From: Streptomyces tsukubensis | GTDB taxonomy: Bacteria; Actinomycetota; Actinomycetes; Streptomycetales; Streptomycetaceae | NCBI RefSeq assembly: GCF_003932715.1 | Contig: NZ_CP020700.1 | Span: 3,990,501 to 4,054,500, forward strand | DNA length: 64,000 nucleotides | Direction: 5' to 3' | Shown here: positions 24,135 through 32,355 of the stretch, piece after piece | Position numbering within the stretch: position 1 is the stretch's first letter | Layout: each line of letters begins with the position of its first letter | Translations under genes and position numbers: made by a program | Notes under the pieces: generated by a model | What the model saw: only the letters and a program-made list of their open reading frames with translations | What the model was told of the DNA's origin: nothing | Database searches by the model: none

Positions 24135-25988
24135 TCAGCCGCCCGTCCGGCCACGACGTCCGTACAGCTCGGAGAACTCGATGGTCGCTCTGAGGCGTAC
24201 ACCGCCCTGCCGGTCCTGGGTCTCGACGGCTATCTCGGTGCCGCCGAAGGCGTAGTAGATGTCGAGTTTCCGCTTGTCCATGCGCGTTCCCACCGATCCG
24301 CTCACGTCCGCAGTCACGGTGCCGATCCGCTCGCAGCCCGCCTCGGTCGTGTACTGCGGGTCGTCGCTGTAGGTCGCGAACAGTCCGAGTTTGAAGCGGA
24401 CCTCGGTCGACGGCACTCGCATCTCGTGGTTCCTCGTCTCACCGACCGTCACTTGAGCGCCGCGTTCGACCACGACACGGAATCGGTCGCTGCACATCTC
24501 TTCGCCCAGCTCGTTGCGGAAGTGCTTACCCGCCGGGTCGACTCCCTCGCGGAAGGGCATCGCGCACTCGTAGCCGTACGTGTACTTCGAGCGGCGGCCC
24601 CAGATGACGGCGGGGTCGTAGGCGAAGTGCACGGCGCCGCCGAGGACCGCGGACGCCGGATCGCGCGGCATCACCACCTTCACCTTGCCGCCGAACCGCT
24701 GGGCGATCCGGTCGCGCAGATAGGTGGAGCGGGAGAAGCCGCCGACCACGACGATCTGGTCCACGCCGGTCCTGGGGCCGTTGTCGACCACGATCCGGCG
24801 CTGTTCTTCGATCGTCTCCAGAATGGGCCCGACCACCGTTTCATGGAGGTCGACGATCTCGTCCGGGGTGATGACGATCTGGTACGGCTCCCCGTAGGCC
24901 AGCTCGGTCAGCCGCTCCTTCACGGGCGGGGACAGGGCCTCCCAGAGCCGTCCATGCACGTCCAGGGTGCACGGCAGGGTGAAGGTCGGTGAACCGTCGG
25001 CTCCGGTCTCGGAGGTCAGGCCGACCTTCGACCTCTCCCAGTGGTCCTCCAGCGCGGCGATCTCCCGCGGACGGGAGACGAGCAGCTTCTCCAGCTCTTC
25101 GGCCCCGAAGCGCTTCGCGAGCACCTCGGTCACGAAATGCCGGTTGATGTAAGCGGATCCCAGGCGTCCGCCGTCGGCGATGCCGATCTCGGCCAGCCGG
25201 TCGTCACCGACGCCTTCCGGGCGGATCTGGTAGCTGGTGATGTCGACGGTGCCGCCGCCGCAGTCGACCACCATGAAGCGGCTGCCGTCCGTCCCGACGT
25301 CGAGACGTCCTTCCGGCCGGCTGGTTTCCAGCAGGGTGCCGGGAGTGAGCGCGCAGTACACGGCTGCCGCCTCCGGTTCGCCGACGAGGAGGAGCCGTTC
25401 CTCGTCCGCGGGGATACCGGCGGCGGCCGCGGCATCGCGCATCACCTGCTTCTCGTGGTCCTTCCAGATCGCGGGCACGGTGATGCACCACCGGATGTCG
25501 TCGGCGCTGAAGCCGAGACCTCCGTAGTTGGTCGCTTCGATGTCCTTGAGAGCCGTGGTGTACAGATGGCGGAGGTAGGCGGCGATCAGCGCGGGCACTA
25601 CCGAGGCGGGGTCGCCGGCCTCGGCCAGATTGCCGACGAAGCGCGGCACATCGGCCGGTGGGGCGTCGGCCCGCAGCGCCATCTTGAACCGGGTGGCGTA
25701 TCCGTATCCGTTCGGGTTGTTGCGGCTGTTCTCGACCTGCCAGAGCTTGTCGGCCTCGTACCCGAACGCCTTCGCGTCACCGTGCACATCCACCAGGACG
25801 GACGTCAGATCCTTCGGATAGGAGATGCCGCGCTCTTCCTTGAAGGTCTGGTAGGCGATGCGGCGGTTTTCCGAGAGGTCTTGCAGATCCTGCACCGTGG
25901 CCCAGGCGAACCCGGAACCGTGGGTCCCGAAGTCGATCGCCACGACGACCTTGGCCACAAACGGCTTGCGCTGCTCCGGCTTGCCCAT
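24135..25988 (-). CDS. HSPA12-like Hsp70-family ATPase
   Basis: The 617-residue protein has the actin/Hsp70 ATPase fold. Phosphate 1 motif VVVAIDFGTHGSGFA lies near residue 15, the connect region DIRWCITVPAIWKDHEKQVM near 165, phosphate 2 MVVDCGGGTVDITSYQ near 245, and the adenosine motif IVVVGGFSRSTYLRDRI near 430. The WC.TVPAIWK and EPEAAAVYC segments resemble animal HSPA12A/B more than DnaK. There is no canonical DnaK substrate-binding domain or lid; the last 130 residues are beta-rich and different. It is the first gene of the operon, with GGAGGGGGATC before the ATG. Peptide chaperone, sensor and scaffold roles are all possible. Confidence 0.85.
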   Translation of the reverse strand: MGKPEQRKPFVAKVVVAIDFGTHGSGFAWATVQDLQDLSENRRIAYQTFKEERGISYPKDLTSVLVDVHGDAKAFGYEADKLWQVENSRNNPNGYGYATRFKMALRADAPPADVPRFVGNLAEAGDPASVVPALIAAYLRHLYTTALKDIEATNYGGLGFSADDIRWCITVPAIWKDHEKQVMRDAAAAAGIPADEERLLLVGEPEAAAVYCALTPGTLLETSRPEGRLDVGTDGSRFMVVDCGGGTVDITSYQIRPEGVGDDRLAEIGIADGGRLGSAYINRHFVTEVLAKRFGAEELEKLLVSRPREIAALEDHWERSKVGLTSETGADGSPTFTLPCTLDVHGRLWEALSPPVKERLTELAYGEPYQIVITPDEIVDLHETVVGPILETIEEQRRIVVDNGPRTGVDQIVVVGGFSRSTYLRDRIAQRFGGKVKVVMPRDPASAVLGGAVHFAYDPAVIWGRRSKYTYGYECAMPFREGVDPAGKHFRNELGEEMCSDRFRVVVERGAQVTVGETRNHEMRVPSTEVRFKLGLFATYSDDPQYTTEAGCERIGTVTADVSGSVGTRMDKRKLDIYYAFGGTEIAVETQDRQGGVRLRATIEFSELYGRRGRTGG

Positions 25989-26299
25989 GATCCCCCTCCC
26001 GCGCGGGCGGCGCCGACGGACCCCACACCCGTCTGTCCCGGGACCGCGTCGCGAAAAACGATCAACGCAGCCCGAAGCGCCGCACCGGCGTGCTTATGCG
26101 TTCTTCTGCCCGACGTTATCCGAGTGCGGGGAAAAGTGTGTGCCCCTTTCTCAGCCTCTGGAAAGGTTCCGGTGGCACATCATTGATGCCCATCCGGCTC
26201 AGAAGTCACAGGAGAATCAGAGGTCAAGGGTTTCCGGGATAAAAGTGCTGATGGGGTGCCGGGAAATTCGCTGTATACGGTCGGGAATTCTCCCTCCGC
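25989..26299. other. Intergenic region upstream of the Hsp70-led operon
   Basis: These 311 bases contain no convincing gene. The part at 26050-26290 is clearly richer in A+T than the surroundings (for example GGGATAAAAGTGCTG and CTGTATACGG), which fits a promoter region for the minus-strand operon. I looked for HAIR (HspR) and CIRCE (HrcA) heat-shock operators and found neither. Confidence 0.5.
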
Positions 26300-27544
26300 T
26301 CACTGCTCCGCGACGGTGGATCTGCCGTCGGCGCCGGCCGGATCCGGCCCCACGGCCGGACGCGGCCCGGGGACGGCCGTCGGCCCCTTTCCCTGTCCCC
26401 CCACTGCCGCCAGCGTCAGGGTCACACCCACCGAAGCGGCCGCCATCAGCGACATCGCCGTGGCCGGAGAGGTCAGTTGGGCCAGGGTGCCCGCCAGCAG
26501 GGCGCCGAGGCCCTGGCAGCCCGCCATGCCGGTGCCGTGCAGTCCGAGGGCCTGGCCGGTGAGTGCGTCGGGGGTGAGGGAGAGCAGGCGTTCCTGGAGG
26601 ATCAGGCTCGCCGCGTAGCCGACGGAGGCGACCGTGACGGCGACGGCGGCCGGTACGACGCCGGGCCGCAGCACGAAGAACAGATAGGGGATCGCCAGCA
26701 GCAGCCGCAGCGGGACCACCAGCCGGGAGCGGACCGCGGGCGGCACCAGCCGGCCCACCAGCAGATCGCCCGCGAACATGCCCAGCGCCGCGCACGCGTA
26801 CAGCGTTCCGGCGTCCCCGGGGGCGTACGAGATGTACAGCGAAGCACTGCCGACCACCAGCCCGTTGGGGAGCCACAGCCCCAGATACGTCAGTCGGCGG
26901 GGGCGCGACGACCACAGCCGGGCGTTGCTGCGCCAAGAGGCCGAGGGCGACGGGCGGCCGGACGAGCGCGCCGGGCGGGCCGTGAGGCCGAGGCGGGTGA
27001 CGAGGGCGCTCAGCAGGTGCAGTGCCACCGCGAGGAGCAGGCAGCTCTGCGGGGACAGGAGCGTGAGCAGGGCGCCGCCCGCCGCGAACCCGCCCACCTG
27101 CATCAGGCCCCAGAGCATGTTGTAGACCGAACGGCCCAGTACGTAACCGTCCTTGGACAGGATCTCGTTCAGCAGCCCCCCGCGGGCGCCCCCGCCCAGG
27201 GAGGCGACCAGGCCCTGGAGGAGGACGACGGCGAAGACCGCCGCGACCGGCAGACCGGGCAGCGCCGGAATCGCCGTGACAGCGGCGAACGCGAGGGCGA
27301 GGGTGGTCAGGAGCGCCCGCGGCGGCAGCCGGTCGGAGGCCGAGAGCAGGAAGGCGGCTCCCAGCAACTGCGCGAGCTGCGGCCCGAACATGCTGAGCGC
27401 CGAAAGGAGCGGGGAGCCGGTGGCCCGGAACACCAGCGTTCCAAGGGCCAGGCCGCCGATGGTGTGGGCCGCGCCGGAGGCGCCGAAGGAGAGCAGGAAC
27501 GGGGTGAATTCGGGGGTCCGGAACAGGGTGCGGTAGCTGCGCAT
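26300..27544 (-). CDS. Major facilitator superfamily transporter
   Basis: The 414-residue protein has about 12 hydrophobic segments and begins MRSYRTLFRTPEFTPFLLSF, the usual opening of actinobacterial drug-efflux-type MFS permeases. It contains GGLALGTLVFRATGSPLLSA and, between the halves, a loop rich in Ser, Arg and Pro. The last 40 residues are hydrophilic. The ATG at 27544 was chosen over a longer in-frame start because it matches the family N-terminus and leaves a 67-base spacer to the divergent ArsR-type gene. That arrangement suggests the neighbour regulates it. The substrate is unknown. Confidence 0.87.
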   Translation of the reverse strand: MRSYRTLFRTPEFTPFLLSFGASGAAHTIGGLALGTLVFRATGSPLLSALSMFGPQLAQLLGAAFLLSASDRLPPRALLTTLALAFAAVTAIPALPGLPVAAVFAVVLLQGLVASLGGGARGGLLNEILSKDGYVLGRSVYNMLWGLMQVGGFAAGGALLTLLSPQSCLLLAVALHLLSALVTRLGLTARPARSSGRPSPSASWRSNARLWSSRPRRLTYLGLWLPNGLVVGSASLYISYAPGDAGTLYACAALGMFAGDLLVGRLVPPAVRSRLVVPLRLLLAIPYLFFVLRPGVVPAAVAVTVASVGYAASLILQERLLSLTPDALTGQALGLHGTGMAGCQGLGALLAGTLAQLTSPATAMSLMAAASVGVTLTLAAVGGQGKGPTAVPGPRPAVGPDPAGADGRSTVAEQ

Positions 27545-27611
27545 GCACCGCAGTCTCCGAACTCCGGGAGGCTCTGTTGAATGTTTCGCCGGTACACGAA
27601 AGGTCGTACGC

Positions 27612-28589
27612 ATGGGCTTGTGGCAGATCGGCATCGACACCCTCGCCTCCAGCCGGTTTGCGCTGTCACCGTTCGCCGAGACCTTCGCGAGCCTGCGCCT
27701 GCTGCATACGGGGAGCGGCGCCCATCCGGGCGAAAGGGCCTGGCTGCGGGCGCAGCTGCCCGGCTACCGGGCCCGTCTGGCGGCCGATCCGGTGGCGGCG
27801 CCGCTTGTCCGGGCGGCCTTCGGCACCTCGTGGAACGCCGACTTCCTCTGCCCCGCGCCGGGCGCCGGGGAGGACTTCGAGGAGACCGTGGCCCGGGTGC
27901 GTGCGGCCGGGCCCGGCAAGGCGCGGGACGATCTCCGGGTGTCCCTCCGGGGTCCGCTTCCCGCCGCCCTGGACCGGGACGATCTGCCCGAGCGGGCGGC
28001 CGCGCTTCTGACGTATGTGTGGGAGGCGGCCGTACGGCCCCACTGGGAGCGCCGGAGACGCGTCCTGGAGGCCGATGTGGCCGCGCGGACCGCGCAGGTG
28101 AGCCGGGGCGGCTGGGCGGCCGTGCTGGACTCGCTGAGACCGGGGACGCGATGGCTCGGGGAGAGCGGCTTCCAGGTCAATCCGTGGCCGTACCCGCCGC
28201 GGGAGATCCCCGCGGGGGCCGAGCTGCTGTTCACTCCGGTGACCCCGAGGACCGGATGGGTGGCGTGGCAGGAGCGCGAGCGGTACGCGGTCTTCTACCC
28301 CTGTCTCGGGGTGCTCGCCGAGGACCACCACCGGCGCCCCGTCCCGACCGGGCTCGGGACGCTCGTCGGCAGCGCCCGGGCCGGAGTGCTGGCGCTGCTC
28401 GGAACCCCCTTGAGCACGACCCAGCTGACGGCCCTGACCGGGCAGGGGCTGGGGTCGGTGGGCCGGCATCTCCGGGTGCTGCTGGACGCGGGGCTGGTGG
28501 AGCGGCGCCGGGCCGGACGATCGGTGCTGTACGTCCGCACGGCGGCCGGGGAGGTGCTGGTGGCGGCCTCGGGCCCGGGGACTGGCTGA
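27612..28589 (+). CDS. ArsR-family regulator with DUF5937 domain
   Basis: The 325-residue protein has a large N-terminal domain (SRFALSPFAETFASLRLLH, WNADFLCPAP) typical of DUF5937. A C-terminal ArsR winged helix follows, with RAGVLALLGTPLSTTQLTAL and GSVGRHLRVLLDAGLVERRR. The ATG at 27612 has GAAAGG 8 bases upstream. It is divergent from the MFS permease gene and probably controls it. The inducer is unknown. It ends convergently with bpa, with a hairpin between. Confidence 0.85.
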   Translation: MGLWQIGIDTLASSRFALSPFAETFASLRLLHTGSGAHPGERAWLRAQLPGYRARLAADPVAAPLVRAAFGTSWNADFLCPAPGAGEDFEETVARVRAAGPGKARDDLRVSLRGPLPAALDRDDLPERAAALLTYVWEAAVRPHWERRRRVLEADVAARTAQVSRGGWAAVLDSLRPGTRWLGESGFQVNPWPYPPREIPAGAELLFTPVTPRTGWVAWQERERYAVFYPCLGVLAEDHHRRPVPTGLGTLVGSARAGVLALLGTPLSTTQLTALTGQGLGSVGRHLRVLLDAGLVERRRAGRSVLYVRTAAGEVLVAASGPGTG

Positions 28590-28611
28590 AGCCGTTCGAC
28601 GGTGGAGCGAC

Positions 28612-28660
28612 GGCCCGCGGCGGGGGCCCGGGACGATCCGGGCCCCTGCCGCCGCGGGCC
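28612..28660. terminator. Bidirectional terminator between the ArsR-type gene and bpa
   Basis: A long GC stem with GGCCCGCGGCGG on the left and its complement on the right closes a short loop (ACGAT), with a bulge of two or three bases on one side. It lies between convergent genes. Confidence 0.65.
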
Positions 28661-28668
28661 GGGACGGT

Positions 28669-29211
28669 CTACAGATACGGGCCCGAGCGCAGGGCGCCGT
28701 GGGCCGGGTCGTCGTCGTGCGGGGCGCCGGGAGGCAGGGCGCGGCGCATCTGCTCCAACTGGGCCCGGGCCGCCATCTGCTGGGCGAACAGGGCCGTCTG
28801 AATACCGTGGAACAGCCCCTCCAGCCAGCCCACCAACTGGGCCTGGGCGATCCGCAGCTCGGCCTCCGAGGGCACGGCCTCATTGGTGAACGGCAGGGAG
28901 AGCCGCTCCAACTCCTCGACCAGCTCGGGCGCGAGACCGTCCTCCAGCTCCTTCACGGAGCTGGCGTGGATCTCCTTCAGCCGTACCCGGCTCGCCTCGT
29001 CGAGAGGAGCCGCCCTCACTTCCTCCAGCAGCTGCTTGATCATGCTGCCGATCCGCATGACCTTGGCCGGCTGTTCCACCATGTCCGTCACGGGGACCTC
29101 ACGAGACTCGTCGTCGCCGTTACCGTCACCGCCGCCGAGAGCCATGCCGTCCTGCCCCACGACGAGGACGTGGGGACTCTCCTGCGAGCGTTCGTTCCTC
29201 GGCATATCCAT
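28669..29211 (-). CDS. bpa: Bacterial proteasome activator Bpa
   Basis: The 180-residue protein matches Bpa (DUF2587): VMRIGSMIKQLLEEVRAAPLD near residue 55, IHASSVKELEDGLAPELVEEL, then QAQLVGWLEGLFHGIQTALF. It ends in GPYL, the C-terminal tail that docks into the 20S proteasome and opens its gate independently of ATP. A four-helix ring-forming core is flanked by disordered ends, as in the mycobacterial protein. Start choice is uncertain among ATG 29211, ATG 29205 and GTG 29229. It is a lone gene bounded by hairpins. Confidence 0.92.
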   Translation of the reverse strand: MDMPRNERSQESPHVLVVGQDGMALGGGDGNGDDESREVPVTDMVEQPAKVMRIGSMIKQLLEEVRAAPLDEASRVRLKEIHASSVKELEDGLAPELVEELERLSLPFTNEAVPSEAELRIAQAQLVGWLEGLFHGIQTALFAQQMAARAQLEQMRRALPPGAPHDDDPAHGALRSGPYL

Positions 29212-29248
29212 GCCGCCATTCTCGCGCACCCGCGCGTCATCACGCGGT

Positions 29249-29288
29249 GTGCCCCCGGGCGGGAGTGATCACTCCCGCCCGGGGGCAC
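29249..29288. terminator. 40-bp perfect palindrome, probable terminator of the ABC transporter operon
   Basis: Bases 29249-29268 pair perfectly with 29269-29288, centred on GTGATCAC, with no loop. It lies between the end of the ABC permease gene (29448) and the start of bpa on the same strand. The central sequence is not parS-like. Confidence 0.6.
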
Positions 29289-29447
29289 GAATGCGCAGGT
29301 GGCCGCCGTGCCGTCCGGTCCGGGCCCCTGGAAAGGAGCCGCGGACCGGAGTCACTCCGGGTCTACCGGAGGGCCCGCTTCCGTCACCGCGGCCGGACCG
29401 GGCGCCGTCGCATCACGCCGCCCCGCTCCGGAGCTCCGCCGGTTCCG

Positions 29448-32300
29448 TCACGTCGTCTCGCGGCGGGCCAGCGCCCCCCGCGAACGGGTCATCAGCGCCG
29501 CCAGCAGCACCGCGCCCAGCGGGACGACGACCAGCAGGGCCCCGAGGGTCTCCCACGGCATGATGATCGGGACGTACGGGGCGGGCATCTCGTACCCGCT
29601 GTTCAGCGCGTCCTCGTACCAGGACTGTTCGTCCCGGCGCTCGGTGAGCAGCAGCCCGACCGCGGGCAGCACACCCGCCGCGGTCCCCAGCACCACACCC
29701 ATCGTGGCGACCACCCCGCACTGGAATCCGCTGAGGGTCCTGCGCACCCGCGGCGGGGCACCCACCGCGGCCAGCGTCTTCAGATCGGCCTCGGCATCGG
29801 CCTGGGAGAGACCCGTGGCGATACCGGCCGCACCGATGGTGATCAGCGCGGCGAAGGCGGCCAGCGCCACCAGCACGATGCTGGTGTCGGACTCGTAGCC
29901 CTTCTCGACGGAGAGGCTGATGCTGGTCCCGATCCGGGAGAGCTCGTCCTCCAGCTTCTGCAGGTCCTTGTCGGCGACCCCGCCGTCCGTGAGGACGTAG
30001 GAGCCGTACGGCACGGCCTTCATCGCGCCCGCGGACTTCAGCGCGGCGGGCGGGAGCACGGTCTGGAAGCCCCAGGCGTTCACATCGCCGGTCACCTCGT
30101 GCACCGGGAAGGACTTGATGACGCCGGGCTCCTCCTTGCCGGTCTCCAGAGCCTTGTCGGCGGCCTTGATATCGGTCACGACCTTGATGTTGACCGTGCC
30201 GCCGTCGCCGACGTGCTGCTTCTTGAAGGTGATGGCCTTGCCGGACTTCAGGGCCTGCTCCGCCGCCGGGTTCTTGATGCCCAGAACCTTCAGCAGCTTC
30301 TCGTCCGCGACGACCACCTCGCCCTGGTACGGGCCCTGTTCGTTCTTGCAGCGCCAGTCCTTGGCCAGGGCGCGCCGCTGCTCGACGGTGAACCTGGCCG
30401 CCGGGTCCTCCCCGTTGGGCACGGCCCCGTCCGAGTACAGCGGACACTTCTTGGCCTGCGGAATCATCAGTACGTACCGGCCGCAGGCCGGGTCGTCGTC
30501 GTACATGGCGCAGGTGGACTTCCCGACGACGAGCCGGTCCACATCGGCCCGGACCCCGACCGGGATGGTCCGCTGGACCGCGGTGCGGATCGCGGGTACG
30601 TCACGGCTGTTCTCGTCGGTGACGATGACCGATCCGTGCGGGGCCTGCGCGGTGTACGCCGCCTTCTGCTGGGCCTCGTCGCTCGCGGCGTAGGTGGCCA
30701 CCGCCACGGTGCCCGCGACGGCCGCCAGGACCGCCGCCACCGCCGGGGCCGTACGGCCGCGGTTGCGGACCGCGTCCCGCAGGGCCAGCCGCGGCGACAG
30801 CGGCAGAAAGCCGCCGAGCCGCCCGAAGAGCCCGACCAGGACCGGGGTGAGCGCCACGATGCCCAGCTCGGCGATGATCGCGCCGGCACCGACGATCACA
30901 AAGCTTTCGAGCATCAGCGAGCCGGCCAGGGCGATGGTGGCGCCGAGGGCCACCGCGATCAGCCCGATCACCGGCAGGACCCGGCTGCTGCGCCGGATAC
31001 CGCGGCGTCCGGTCAGCGACGACAGGACGGACTGACGGGACGAGGTGACGGCGGGGACGAGCGCCGCCATCGTGCCGGTGAACACCGCCAGCAGGGCGAT
31101 GCCGAGCAGCTCCAGCGGCCGGGCGTCGAAGGCGCCGAACCGCGCATCCATCATCTCCTCGAAGGTGCCCTGCAGCGTGATGCTGAGGACCACGCCCAGG
31201 GTGGTGCCGATCACCGCGGCCGCCGCGCCGAGCACCAGACCGCCGGCGAGCACGATGGCGCGGATATGGCTGCGCTCACCGCCGTTGGCGCCGACCAGGC
31301 CGAGCTGCCGGCGGGAGCGCCGGGCGCCCACGGCGAAGGCCGGTCCGGCCAGCAGACAGATCTCCAGCAGCGCCAGGCTGACGACGGTGGCCAGAGCGGT
31401 CAGCTCTTCGGCCTGGAAGCCCGGGCCGTCCATCGAGTACTTGGTGAAGCCGGGCTTCTGGTAGAGCGGGACCTCGGAGTCCGCGGGCTTGGAGAGAGTC
31501 ACCGCACGGGAGTCGACGATGACGCCCCTGGTGTTGGTCTCCTTCACCATGTTCCACGTGAAACCACCCTCGACGGCCGCCAGATAGGTCGTCGAGCCGT
31601 AGTCGGTTCCCAGCTCCGCCTTCTTCAGCGCCTCGTTGAGCGGCTTGATGAAAGCGCCCGGCAGGGCGTTGATCTGGTCCGTCTTCAGACTGCTGGGCAG
31701 TTCGTAGGCACCGGTGATCCGGTACTCGCGGTCCAGGTGGCGCGCGGTCAGCTTGCCGCCCACCTTCAGACCGCTCTTCTTCAGGAACGCGGTCGTCGCG
31801 GCGACCTCGCCCTCCTGTGCGGGGAACCGGCCCTCGGTGAGGTCCATGATCCCCGCGGCCATCGGGTCCGTCGCCTTCAGCTCACGGACCTCGGTGGCCA
31901 GCAGTCCGTGTTCCGTCTCCAGCTTCGCCCGGCCGACGGTGTCCGGCAGCAGCCGGGCGTTCTTGGGGGCCGCCTTGCGGACGTCCGTCGGGCCCTCGGG
32001 GTACGGCTCGTTCTCCTTGAGCACCCTCGCGGGCTCGTAGAGCCGGGCGTCGGGGGCCTGGAAGATGGCCTCGCCACCCATGCTCGGGCTGCTGAGCCGG
32101 GCGTCCGCCGCGCCCATCTCGCGCTCCAGCGTCTCCGTCGTGGAGAGTTCGGCGCTGCGGAGGGTCAGATCGGCGGCGCTGACACCCATGATCGGCAGGG
32201 CGATCATCGCCAGGACGAGGAAGCTGCGTCCCTTGGAGCGCCAGGCGTCGCGGCGGGCGATACGGAGCGCGGCCCGCCAGGAGTGGAACCATTTCTTCAC
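29448..32300 (-). CDS. FtsX-like ABC transporter permease
   Basis: The 950-residue protein starts MKKWFHSWRAALRIARRDAW, an N-terminal cytoplasmic helix followed by a TM segment (SFLVLAMIALPIMGVSAADL). A large exported domain leads into three TM helices around residues 285-400. A second TM block, another exported domain (with CAMYDDDPACGRY and paired cysteines) and a final three-helix FtsX domain complete the duplicated FtsX/MacB layout. Such permeases move lipids, peptides or act as mechanotransmitters. It lies 55 bases after its ATPase gene in a PadR-headed cluster. A near-consensus parS sequence is embedded at 31551-31564. Confidence 0.9.
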   Translation of the reverse strand: MKKWFHSWRAALRIARRDAWRSKGRSFLVLAMIALPIMGVSAADLTLRSAELSTTETLEREMGAADARLSSPSMGGEAIFQAPDARLYEPARVLKENEPYPEGPTDVRKAAPKNARLLPDTVGRAKLETEHGLLATEVRELKATDPMAAGIMDLTEGRFPAQEGEVAATTAFLKKSGLKVGGKLTARHLDREYRITGAYELPSSLKTDQINALPGAFIKPLNEALKKAELGTDYGSTTYLAAVEGGFTWNMVKETNTRGVIVDSRAVTLSKPADSEVPLYQKPGFTKYSMDGPGFQAEELTALATVVSLALLEICLLAGPAFAVGARRSRRQLGLVGANGGERSHIRAIVLAGGLVLGAAAAVIGTTLGVVLSITLQGTFEEMMDARFGAFDARPLELLGIALLAVFTGTMAALVPAVTSSRQSVLSSLTGRRGIRRSSRVLPVIGLIAVALGATIALAGSLMLESFVIVGAGAIIAELGIVALTPVLVGLFGRLGGFLPLSPRLALRDAVRNRGRTAPAVAAVLAAVAGTVAVATYAASDEAQQKAAYTAQAPHGSVIVTDENSRDVPAIRTAVQRTIPVGVRADVDRLVVGKSTCAMYDDDPACGRYVLMIPQAKKCPLYSDGAVPNGEDPAARFTVEQRRALAKDWRCKNEQGPYQGEVVVADEKLLKVLGIKNPAAEQALKSGKAITFKKQHVGDGGTVNIKVVTDIKAADKALETGKEEPGVIKSFPVHEVTGDVNAWGFQTVLPPAALKSAGAMKAVPYGSYVLTDGGVADKDLQKLEDELSRIGTSISLSVEKGYESDTSIVLVALAAFAALITIGAAGIATGLSQADAEADLKTLAAVGAPPRVRRTLSGFQCGVVATMGVVLGTAAGVLPAVGLLLTERRDEQSWYEDALNSGYEMPAPYVPIIMPWETLGALLVVVPLGAVLLAALMTRSRGALARRETT
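31551..31564. other. Near-consensus parS sequence inside the ABC permease gene
   Basis: GTTCCACGTGAAAC matches the Streptomyces parS consensus GTTTCACGTGAAAC at 13 of 14 positions. It lies within coding sequence, 14 kb from the perfect site. Degenerate parS copies are known in Streptomyces, so binding is plausible but unproven. Confidence 0.5.
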
Positions 32301-32355
32301 AGTGCTGCCCTCGTACGGATCATGGGTATGCCGGTCGGTGGGTGCGGTGCGGTCT

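Noticed and set aside
25989-26299. Heat-shock operator (HAIR or CIRCE) before the Hsp70-like gene
   Set aside because: Neither CTTGAGT-N7-ACTCAAG nor TTAGCACTC-N9-GAGTGCTAA is present, even allowing a few mismatches.
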